A DNA stretch of 64,000 bases from assembly GCF_037975245.1 (NCBI RefSeq), contig NC_092561.1:16685001-16749000 (forward strand). The letters run 5' to 3'. Within the stretch, counting starts at the first letter, position 1. Each line of letters begins with the position of its first letter. Source of the stretch: Apostichopus japonicus (lineage: Eukaryota; Echinodermata; Holothuroidea; Aspidochirotida; Stichopodidae). Of this stretch, positions 52,394-64,000 are shown in pieces. The notes beneath the pieces were generated by a model. The model searched no databases. It saw only the letters and a program-made list of their open reading frames with translations, and was not told the origin of the DNA. Both the position numbers and the translations under genes were made by a program.

Positions 52394-52774
52394 ATGACTG
52401 GCAGGGGCAAAGGTGGTAAGGCCAGGGCAAAGGCCAAGAGTCGATCTGCAAGAGCAGGGCTTCAATTCCCAGTAGGTCGTGTACACAGGTTCCTGCGAAG
52501 AGGAAATTACGCCCAGAGGATCGGCGCTGGCGCACCCGTCTACCTGGCTGCCGTACTAGAATACCTCGCCGCCGAGATCTTGGAATTGGCCGGTAACGCT
52601 GCACGTGACAACAAGAAGACCAGGATCATCCCCCGTCATCTCCAACTCGCCATCCGAAACGACGAGGAGTTGAACAAACTCTTGAGCGGAGTCACCATCG
52701 CCCAGGGAGGTGTTCTTCCAAACATCCAGGCTGTCCTTCTACCCAAGAAGACATCCGGAGGCAAGAAGGCTTAA
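52394..52774 (+). CDS. H2A: Histone H2A, right block copy 2
   Basis: Identical protein. Stem-loop at 52813-52828. Confidence 0.98.
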   Translation: MTGRGKGGKARAKAKSRSARAGLQFPVGRVHRFLRRGNYAQRIGAGAPVYLAAVLEYLAAEILELAGNAARDNKKTRIIPRHLQLAIRNDEELNKLLSGVTIAQGGVLPNIQAVLLPKKTSGGKKA

Positions 52775-53966
52775 AGGGGAGGTTGCATTGCAATCGCCCA
52801 TCGATTACCAACGGCTCTTTTAAGGGCCATCAAATCACCCAGAAAGACATACTCATTCCTCTCCTCAAACATGCTTGCGTCAGTGTCTTATTTCTCCTTT
52901 TAAGTTAGATGTATCAGCTAGCTGCAACCCTAATAATCGTGGGGCTTCGGACCCTCAGCCAAAAACCAAAGGTCAGAAACCCCAAGATTTGAGTGAAAAC
53001 TCCTGCTGGACAGAAATCTAACATCCCATAAAATAAAAAAAATTAAAAAACTATATATAATGTATGTAGGGAACTTTTCACATGATTTTGGCCGCAGGTT
53101 TTATGAATTAAGTATTTAGCAAGAGATCTTGGATTAGGGGATAAAGGGAACTTATTATTATTATTATTATTTATTAATAATTTTTGTAACTTTTGGGGTT
53201 TGAAATAAAAATAGATATTGAGTTTTGCTGCTTCAATGAGCTTACTGGTAGCAATGCATCTGGGGTGTTAAGTCAGATCCTAAGGGCTTTATTATTAATA
53301 GTCTTAGAAATTTGAAACTTGTAACAACTAACGAGGCATATACTACCGCAAGTATTAATCGTTTCGCACCTTTCAATGTTATTAAGTCTGGAAATTTTAG
53401 TCGGTGTGTTACGTAATCAATTCGCAAAGCCAAGCCGAGGGAACGAGCATCAGCTCAAATTTTCCCCCGATCTACTGCGAGAGCCTATTGAAATGCCCGA
53501 GGCAGGTAAACTGTTATGGCAGTGGTATTAAATTTAAGATCTTCCGTGCTTTGAACGATAGAGATATTACTACGTTTTTAAGATTTACTTCTCTTGTATT
53601 GGAGATCGTTAACATACACGCTGATGTGTGTCAACCCATGTTAACACGCTTATAATACCAAGGCGATTAGGATAGAGTGTGTGTGTGTGTGGATTAGGGG
53701 TTATGATTATGAGTTAGGGATAAGCTCACTTTGATTATTGATTAGTGAATTGCATCATGCACGAAGGGAATCACCAACCACCCAGCATAGAAGTAATAAT
53801 TACAATAATAATGATAATCATTAAAAAAAAAAAAAAAAAAAAAAAAATAATAATGAGACGACAAGTTGCATGTTCGGAGGGAGAGAAAAATCTGCTTTAA
53901 CTGGTAGATATGATGGCCCTTAAAAGAGCCGTTGGTTTTCGAGAATCCGTCGGAGACAGATACGAT

Positions 53967-54383
<417 letters not shown>

Positions 54384-55095
54384 TCAGTCTGTGTTCTATC
54401 AGTACAAAGATGTAATGAAGCACGGACTACAAGAAACCGCACGTTATAAGCAGCTCCCCTCAAACAACCCGCTAATCGCGTCACTCGACCTGTGCTCGAT
54501 TCTGATTGGCCGAGTGCGACAGCCGCGAGTCGTTCTGATTAGCTAAGCGGCAATGGCAAATTTCAGGAGCCTAATTTAAGCGAACGGTAGTCGAAACTGC
54601 TCATGCCGGGCAGGAAAATGGTAGTCACTTTCATAAAGTATCTATTTCTTAGACTTTCTGCCATTTAAAATGACGAAAAATTGTTGAAAACTCTTATCGA
54701 AAACCCTCCAGCTTCGCATTTGACAGTCAGTCAGCAATCCCCAATTGTGACGTCATGAACATTACCTTCGTCGATTGGTCAGATTAGGCTAACACAGAGT
54801 TAGCGTCAAGTGTAATTTTACGTGTGATATTTTAACGGAATGACAGGGTGAAGCCAATATTCGACCATTCGGGACAAATTTGGCCTTATCGAATTCACCC
54901 CTCACCGATATTTCATAACATAGAACATCACACGACGAACAAGAAACGGCATCAAACTCCGCCGAGCTTCCATTCCCACGGGTTCTGATGCAGACATCGG
55001 GGTAGTTCGCTTACGTCCGTTCAAAACATCGCCTGCTTGACGGGTATCGCTAATATAATGCCACACATTGAGGGACTTTCTACATTTTACTGTGA

Positions 55096-55437
<342 letters not shown>

Positions 55438-57415
55438 ATGCATCTTTCCTGTCACGAAGACGAATCGAAATCCAACGGCTCTTTTAAGGGCCATCAAATA
55501 TCCCCAGAGAGAGTTACTCATTCCTCTCCCTCGAAACATGCAATTCGTCGTCTTAATTCTTTTCTTTGTGTGAGTGAATGTATGTGTGTGTGTATGTATA
55601 CGCCAGCATCGGGCAAAATAAGTTATATGCATAGGCAATTTTGCTAGAAATTTCAAAACACCGTAATTGAAATCCACCCCCTCCCTCAAGTGAAGTCCCC
55701 CCCCCCTTTAGTAATCCCTACCTAATTGGCTCTTCAGTTCCGACCTCCTGTTTGTTTATATAGACAACTTTCCCTAGGAAAAAAAAAGAAGTGTCTATTC
55801 TACAAAACTTCAATATTATCCCCCGTAGGACCTCTTGCGAAGGTCGAGCAGGGGTAAACTCCTTTTATTTATACTCAAGTGAAGTCGGTTATTATACGTA
55901 ATAAAATTCTGCAACAACCCCCAGTTCACCAATACAGCAAACCAGTGAAGTTCTAAGACATACGACCCAAGAAGCAAGACAATACGAACTTCCCCCACCC
56001 CTCCACCCCCCTCCCGAATCGCTACTTGTCCATTGAACACAATGCATGCACGACTGTACCGTTACACGATTAGTCCCAAATGCGAGACAACATATCATTT
56101 GAAAATGCGCCCTTTTTTTACCACTGCCAGAACAGTTTCCCTTGCCTCGGGCATTTTATTTGGCTCACGCGGTAGATCACTGGTAATGTGAGCCGAGGAA
56201 GTTACTTTTCCAAGCTCGCTAGGCTTGGCGAGTCGATTACGTAACACGCATGCTATTGTTCCAGACTAATTAGCTAGAAAGGTGCAGAAGTTGACAGTGG
56301 CGAAAAATGAACGTCAGTCTTACTAAAGAGCGGATTTTCATATGTGGCTATGTCGCGATCATCGCAAGTGAAACTATTGAGTGTTTGTGTGTGGTGGGGG
56401 AGGACTTAGAGGTTATTTATCGTTATTGTTGGATTTATTATGGATTATTATGGATTCTAATACCTGTCTTGTCTCCTTACACCGTACAAACCTAGCAGAA
56501 CCCTACGGTCATCATCGCAGGAATTGCTCAAGGAGAAGAGAACAAGATGCAAGACCGGCGACAGAGCCTTCTCAGTCAGCGCTCCCAGAATGCCTATACC
56601 GAACTCTGTGAGTGTATGCATTTCTCTTACCACTTTTAAAAACTGCTTTGAAAGCATATTATGTTAGACTCGCTTTTACTGTGTGATTGACTGTGTTTTA
56701 ACTGTTATTGTGCATAGATACTACGTTTGGAACTAGTTACTTAATTCTGAACATTTTATTTTTTTTAATATTTATCTTTCATTTATTTAGTACGTTTAGA
56801 CTCTATTTTGTATCGTTCAGTATTGGGTATTTGATCTGTTTTAGGATTTTGTAATAATTCTCTTACTGTAATGTTTTTTTTTTTTTTTTAATTTAAAAAT
56901 TTTCATTTATTTACTACGTTTAGGGCTCTATTTTGTATCGTTTAGTATTTAGGCTTTTACAATAATTCTCTTACTGTACTATAGTTCCTCATACTTATAT
57001 ATATTTAAACCTGGACTATGATTGAATCTATTTACATGCTTCTTAAATTGTTTTGGACTATATGCGTTTTAGTATCGTTTAGTACGGGTGTGTTTTTTTT
57101 TTTTTTTTATATTGTTGCCTTTGGCTTTTACTTCTTTTTTTTTTCTTTTTTTGGCGCAGCTTTGCTGATTATGCGCTATATAAATATCACTTATTAATAT
57201 TATTATTATCGATAAACGGGCCCCAGAACGTGATCAACTACACGGTCAATGGCTTGAGAGTAACAGGTATATATGATACAATGTTAGATTACTTAAAATA
57301 AGAGACAACGAAACTGCATGTTTGAGGAGGGGGAGATAAGTCTGCCGTTTCTGGAATATAGGATGGCCCTTAAAAGAGCCGTTGGATGTCGAGCCTTCTA
57401 CACGAGAAGAACAAT

Positions 57416-57787
57416 CTACTTGGAGGTGGTGTACTTGGTGACAGCCTTGGTACCCTCTGAGACGGCATGCTTGGCGAGCTCACCAGGCAGCAACAGTCTG
57501 ACGGCGGTCTGGACCTCCCGACTGGTGATGGTGGACTTCCTGTTGTAGTGGGCCAAACGGGAAGCTTCGGCGGCGATACGCTCGAAGATGTCGTTCACGA
57601 AGCTGTTCATGATAGACATAGCACGGCTAGAGATACCGGTGTCTGGGTGGACCTGCTTCATGACTTTGTAGATGTAGATACTGTAAGTCTCACGCCTGGT
57701 CCTTCGCCTCTTCTTGTCTCCTGGGTTGCGAGGTGCCTTGGACTTGGCGGCCTTCTTTGCTCCCTTTCCTGCAGCTTTTGGTGCCAT
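57416..57787 (-). CDS. H2B: Histone H2B, right block copy 3
   Basis: Identical protein. Stem-loop at 57365-57380 on the minus strand. Confidence 0.98.
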   Translation of the reverse strand: MAPKAAGKGAKKAAKSKAPRNPGDKKRRRTRRETYSIYIYKVMKQVHPDTGISSRAMSIMNSFVNDIFERIAAEASRLAHYNRKSTITSREVQTAVRLLLPGELAKHAVSEGTKAVTKYTTSK

Positions 57788-58151
57788 TTTGGACGTGAAG
57801 TTTTCGTTGCGATACGGTAAGTAAAGCGATGAGTGAATGAGTGTCCTCCACGCTGCGAAATGTATTTATGACAGATTTGATATCACTTCAGCGAAGCAGA
57901 AAAACTTCCCATATTGACAAAGCACGTGCTATGCATTGCACAGCACACACGAGCTGGCCAATCACAATGCGGAAGCTTTTCTTAATTCTTTCACGCATTG
58001 TACGATCAGGGCAAAGGGTGGCAAAGAATCCCCTCATAAGGGCACTGTGCTGTAGCTTTAGAGTCCGGACTACTTGAATGAGAGCTTTCCGGCAGGCAAA
58101 TCATTTCTTTGATTCGTTTCAAGTCGAAAACATACCCAAATTTACTTCATC

Positions 58152-58532
58152 ATGACTGGCAGGGGCAAAGGTGGTAAGGCCAGGGCAAAGGCCAAGAGTC
58201 GATCTGCAAGAGCAGGGCTTCAATTCCCAGTAGGTCGTGTACACAGGTTCCTGCGAAGAGGAAATTACGCCCAGAGGATCGGCGCTGGCGCACCCGTCTA
58301 CCTGGCTGCCGTACTAGAATACCTCGCCGCCGAGATCTTGGAATTGGCCGGTAACGCTGCACGTGACAACAAGAAGACCAGGATCATCCCCCGTCATCTC
58401 CAACTCGCCATCCGAAACGACGAGGAGTTGAACAAACTCTTGAGCGGAGTCACCATCGCCCAGGGAGGTGTTCTTCCAAACATCCAGGCTGTCCTTCTAC
58501 CCAAGAAGACATCCGGAGGCAAGAAGGCTTAA
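58152..58532 (+). CDS. H2A: Histone H2A, right block copy 3
   Basis: Identical protein. Stem-loop at 58571-58586. Confidence 0.98.
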   Translation: MTGRGKGGKARAKAKSRSARAGLQFPVGRVHRFLRRGNYAQRIGAGAPVYLAAVLEYLAAEILELAGNAARDNKKTRIIPRHLQLAIRNDEELNKLLSGVTIAQGGVLPNIQAVLLPKKTSGGKKA

Positions 58533-59724
58533 AGGGGAGGTTGCATTGCAATCGCCCATCGATTACCAACGGCTCTTTTAAGGGCCATCAAATCACCCAG
58601 AAAGACATACTCATTCCTCTCCTCAAACATGCTTGCGTCAGTGTCTTATTTCTCCTTTTAAGTTAGATGTATCAGCTAGCTGCAACCCTAATAATCGTGG
58701 GGCTTCGGACCCTCAGCCAAAAACCAAAGGTCAGAAACCCCAAGATTTGAGTGAAAACTCCTGCTGGACAGAAATCTAACATCCCATAAAATAAAAAAAA
58801 TTAAAAAACTATATATAATGTATGTAGGGAACTTTTCACATGATTTTGGCCGCAGGTTTTATGAATTAAGTATTTAGCAAGAGATCTTGGATTAGGGGAT
58901 AAAGGGAACTTATTATTATTATTATTATTTATTAATAATTTTTGTAACTTTTGGGGTTTGAAATAAAAATAGATATTGAGTTTTGCTGCTTCAATGAGCT
59001 TACTGGTAGCAATGCATCTGGGGTGTTAAGTCAGATCCTAAGGGCTTTATTATTAATAGTCTTAGAAATTTGAAACTTGTAACAACTAACGAGGCATATA
59101 CTACCGCAAGTATTAATCGTTTCGCACCTTTCAATGTTATTAAGTCTGGAAATTTTAGTCGGTGTGTTACGTAATCAATTCGCAAAGCCAAGCCGAGGGA
59201 ACGAGCATCAGCTCAAATTTTCCCCCGATCTACTGCGAGAGCCTATTGAAATGCCCGAGGCAGGTAAACTGTTATGGCAGTGGTATTAAATTTAAGATCT
59301 TCCGTGCTTTGAACGATAGAGATATTACTACGTTTTTAAGATTTACTTCTCTTGTATTGGAGATCGTTAACATACACGCTGATGTGTGTCAACCCATGTT
59401 AACACGCTTATAATACCAAGGCGATTAGGATAGAGTGTGTGTGTGTGTGGATTAGGGGTTATGATTATGAGTTAGGGATAAGCTCACTTTGATTATTGAT
59501 TAGTGAATTGCATCATGCACGAAGGGAATCACCAACCACCCAGCATAGAAGTAATAATTACAATAATAATGATAATCATTAAAAAAAAAAAAAAAAAAAA
59601 AAAAATAATAATGAGACGACAAGTTGCATGTTCGGAGGGAGAGAAAAATCTGCTTTAACTGGTAGATATGATGGCCCTTAAAAGAGCCGTTGGTTTTCGA
59701 GAATCCGTCGGAGACAGATACGAT

Positions 59725-60141
<417 letters not shown>

Positions 60142-60853
60142 TCAGTCTGTGTTCTATCAGTACAAAGATGTAATGAAGCACGGACTACAAGAAACCGCAC
60201 GTTATAAGCAGCTCCCCTCAAACAACCCGCTAATCGCGTCACTCGACCTGTGCTCGATTCTGATTGGCCGAGTGCGACAGCCGCGAGTCGTTCTGATTAG
60301 CTAAGCGGCAATGGCAAATTTCAGGAGCCTAATTTAAGCGAACGGTAGTCGAAACTGCTCATGCCGGGCAGGAAAATGGTAGTCACTTTCATAAAGTATC
60401 TATTTCTTAGACTTTCTGCCATTTAAAATGACGAAAAATTGTTGAAAACTCTTATCGAAAACCCTCCAGCTTCGCATTTGACAGTCAGTCAGCAATCCCC
60501 AATTGTGACGTCATGAACATTACCTTCGTCGATTGGTCAGATTAGGCTAACACAGAGTTAGCGTCAAGTGTAATTTTACGTGTGATATTTTAACGGAATG
60601 ACAGGGTGAAGCCAATATTCGACCATTCGGGACAAATTTGGCCTTATCGAATTCACCCCTCACCGATATTTCATAACATAGAACATCACACGACGAACAA
60701 GAAACGGCATCAAACTCCGCCGAGCTTCCATTCCCACGGGTTCTGATGCAGACATCGGGGTAGTTCGCTTACGTCCGTTCAAAACATCGCCTGCTTGACG
60801 GGTATCGCTAATATAATGCCACACATTGAGGGACTTTCTACATTTTACTGTGA

Positions 60854-61195
<342 letters not shown>

Positions 61196-63173
61196 ATGCA
61201 TCTTTCCTGTCACGAAGACGAATCGAAATCCAACGGCTCTTTTAAGGGCCATCAAATATCCCCAGAGAGAGTTACTCATTCCTCTCCCTCGAAACATGCA
61301 ATTCGTCGTCTTAATTCTTTTCTTTGTGTGAGTGAATGTATGTGTGTGTGTATGTATACGCCAGCATCGGGCAAAATAAGTTATATGCATAGGCAATTTT
61401 GCTAGAAATTTCAAAACACCGTAATTGAAATCCACCCCCTCCCTCAAGTGAAGTCCCCCCCCCCTTTAGTAATCCCTACCTAATTGGCTCTTCAGTTCCG
61501 ACCTCCTGTTTGTTTATATAGACAACTTTCCCTAGGAAAAAAAAAGAAGTGTCTATTCTACAAAACTTCAATATTATCCCCCGTAGGACCTCTTGCGAAG
61601 GTCGAGCAGGGGTAAACTCCTTTTATTTATACTCAAGTGAAGTCGGTTATTATACGTAATAAAATTCTGCAACAACCCCCAGTTCACCAATACAGCAAAC
61701 CAGTGAAGTTCTAAGACATACGACCCAAGAAGCAAGACAATACGAACTTCCCCCACCCCTCCACCCCCCTCCCGAATCGCTACTTGTCCATTGAACACAA
61801 TGCATGCACGACTGTACCGTTACACGATTAGTCCCAAATGCGAGACAACATATCATTTGAAAATGCGCCCTTTTTTTACCACTGCCAGAACAGTTTCCCT
61901 TGCCTCGGGCATTTTATTTGGCTCACGCGGTAGATCACTGGTAATGTGAGCCGAGGAAGTTACTTTTCCAAGCTCGCTAGGCTTGGCGAGTCGATTACGT
62001 AACACGCATGCTATTGTTCCAGACTAATTAGCTAGAAAGGTGCAGAAGTTGACAGTGGCGAAAAATGAACGTCAGTCTTACTAAAGAGCGGATTTTCATA
62101 TGTGGCTATGTCGCGATCATCGCAAGTGAAACTATTGAGTGTTTGTGTGTGGTGGGGGAGGACTTAGAGGTTATTTATCGTTATTGTTGGATTTATTATG
62201 GATTATTATGGATTCTAATACCTGTCTTGTCTCCTTACACCGTACAAACCTAGCAGAACCCTACGGTCATCATCGCAGGAATTGCTCAAGGAGAAGAGAA
62301 CAAGATGCAAGACCGGCGACAGAGCCTTCTCAGTCAGCGCTCCCAGAATGCCTATACCGAACTCTGTGAGTGTATGCATTTCTCTTACCACTTTTAAAAA
62401 CTGCTTTGAAAGCATATTATGTTAGACTCGCTTTTACTGTGTGATTGACTGTGTTTTAACTGTTATTGTGCATAGATACTACGTTTGGAACTAGTTACTT
62501 AATTCTGAACATTTTATTTTTTTTAATATTTATCTTTCATTTATTTAGTACGTTTAGACTCTATTTTGTATCGTTCAGTATTGGGTATTTGATCTGTTTT
62601 AGGATTTTGTAATAATTCTCTTACTGTAATGTTTTTTTTTTTTTTTTAATTTAAAAATTTTCATTTATTTACTACGTTTAGGGCTCTATTTTGTATCGTT
62701 TAGTATTTAGGCTTTTACAATAATTCTCTTACTGTACTATAGTTCCTCATACTTATATATATTTAAACCTGGACTATGATTGAATCTATTTACATGCTTC
62801 TTAAATTGTTTTGGACTATATGCGTTTTAGTATCGTTTAGTACGGGTGTGTTTTTTTTTTTTTTATATATTGTTGCCTTTGGCTTTTACTTCTTTTTTTT
62901 TTCTTTTTTTGGCGCAGCTTTGCTGATTATGCGCTATATAAATATCACTTATTAATATTATTATTATCGATAAACGGGCCCCAGAACGTGATCAACTACA
63001 CGGTCAATGGCTTGAGAGTAACAGGTATATATGATACAATGTTAGATTACTTAAAATAAGAGACAACGAAACTGCATGTTTGAGGAGGGGGAGATAAGTC
63101 TGCCGTTTCTGGAATATAGGATGGCCCTTAAAAGAGCCGTTGGATGTCGAGCCTTCTACACGAGAAGAACAAT

Positions 63174-63545
63174 CTACTTGGAGGTGGTGTACTTGGTGAC
63201 AGCCTTGGTACCCTCTGAGACGGCATGCTTGGCGAGCTCACCAGGCAGCAACAGTCTGACGGCGGTCTGGACCTCCCGACTGGTGATGGTGGACTTCCTG
63301 TTGTAGTGGGCCAAACGGGAAGCTTCGGCGGCGATACGCTCGAAGATGTCGTTCACGAAGCTGTTCATGATAGACATAGCACGGCTAGAGATACCGGTGT
63401 CTGGGTGGACCTGCTTCATGACTTTGTAGATGTAGATACTGTAAGTCTCACGCCTGGTCCTTCGCCTCTTCTTGTCTCCTGGGTTGCGAGGTGCCTTGGA
63501 CTTGGCGGCCTTCTTTGCTCCCTTTCCTGCAGCTTTTGGTGCCAT
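63174..63545 (-). CDS. H2B: Histone H2B, right block copy 4
   Basis: Identical protein. Stem-loop at 63123-63138 on the minus strand. The LINE tail behind this copy has TTTATATATTG where others have TTTATATTG, one of the few spacer differences. Confidence 0.98.
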   Translation of the reverse strand: MAPKAAGKGAKKAAKSKAPRNPGDKKRRRTRRETYSIYIYKVMKQVHPDTGISSRAMSIMNSFVNDIFERIAAEASRLAHYNRKSTITSREVQTAVRLLLPGELAKHAVSEGTKAVTKYTTSK

Positions 63546-63909
63546 TTTGGACGTGAAGTTTTCGTTGCGATACGGTAAGTAAAGCGATGAGTGAATGAGT
63601 GTCCTCCACGCTGCGAAATGTATTTATGACAGATTTGATATCACTTCAGCGAAGCAGAAAAACTTCCCATATTGACAAAGCACGTGCTATGCATTGCACA
63701 GCACACACGAGCTGGCCAATCACAATGCGGAAGCTTTTCTTAATTCTTTCACGCATTGTACGATCAGGGCAAAGGGTGGCAAAGAATCCCCTCATAAGGG
63801 CACTGTGCTGTAGCTTTAGAGTCCGGACTACTTGAATGAGAGCTTTCCGGCAGGCAAATCATTTCTTTGATTCGTTTCAAGTCGAAAACATACCCAAATT
63901 TACTTCATC

Positions 63910-64000
63910 ATGACTGGCAGGGGCAAAGGTGGTAAGGCCAGGGCAAAGGCCAAGAGTCGATCTGCAAGAGCAGGGCTTCAATTCCCAGTAGGTCGTGTAC
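63910..64000 (+). CDS. H2A: Histone H2A, partial at window end
   Basis: The first 30 codons, from MTGRGKGG to the GLQFPVGRV region, match the other copies. The gene is cut only by the window edge. Confidence 0.96.
   Translation, partial: MTGRGKGGKARAKAKSRSARAGLQFPVGRV

Overview
The window is nuclear DNA of an animal. It carries spliced genes with GT-AG introns, replication-dependent histone genes ending in the metazoan stem-loop instead of a poly(A) signal, a Ty3/gypsy retrotransposon and a LINE relic. The H2B and H2A proteins look most like those of marine invertebrate deuterostomes (echinoderm or hemichordate type), but I cannot fix the phylum from sequence alone.

Layout. (1) 1-450 is a C-rich tandem repeat. 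(2) 997-6462 is a 16-exon gene on the + strand. I joined it by hand with consistent reading phase across 15 GT-AG introns, giving about 914 aa. It encodes two C2H2-like zinc fingers, a helical core-binding-like region and a tyrosine recombinase domain of Crypton type with a plausible complete R-K-R-H-Y set. (3) 6535-10259 is an array of about 13 units of ~295 bp. Each unit carries branch-site, pyrimidine-tract and AG signals and a self-complementary GC-rich core. The array lies between the recombinase stop codon and a poly(A) signal at 10516, so it may be a 3'UTR made of duplicated exons. (4) 10983-15719 is a complete, apparently young Ty3/gypsy element on the - strand, with identical 216-bp LTRs, a 5-bp target duplication, a tRNA-Leu primer site and one gag-pol ORF. 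(5) 16060-24075 is satellite-like DNA with ~235-243-bp monomers, arranged in two direct copies of a ~3.1-kb higher-order unit followed by a local monomer array. (6) 24397-24588 is a small repeat and a truncated H2A that mark the edge of the histone array. (7) 24589-64000 is a tandem histone array.

The histone repeat is a 5757-5758-bp quartet without H1. H2A and H2B are divergent from a ~364-bp promoter, and H4 and H3 are divergent from a ~748-bp promoter, so H2B/H4 and H3/H2A are convergent. The units look nearly identical, spacers included. The array reads in one direction up to a 100-N gap (43408-43507) and in the opposite direction after it. The H4 copy beside the gap has a one-base insertion, and other indels cluster there, so the orientation switch needs independent proof.

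The H2B-H4 spacer of every unit holds a 5'-truncated LINE carrying the C-terminus of its reverse transcriptase, so this transposon relic is being homogenised with the histone genes. A second, palindrome-rich element occurs in both convergent spacers, and all four histone genes share an AACATGC block 40-43 nt past the stem-loop.
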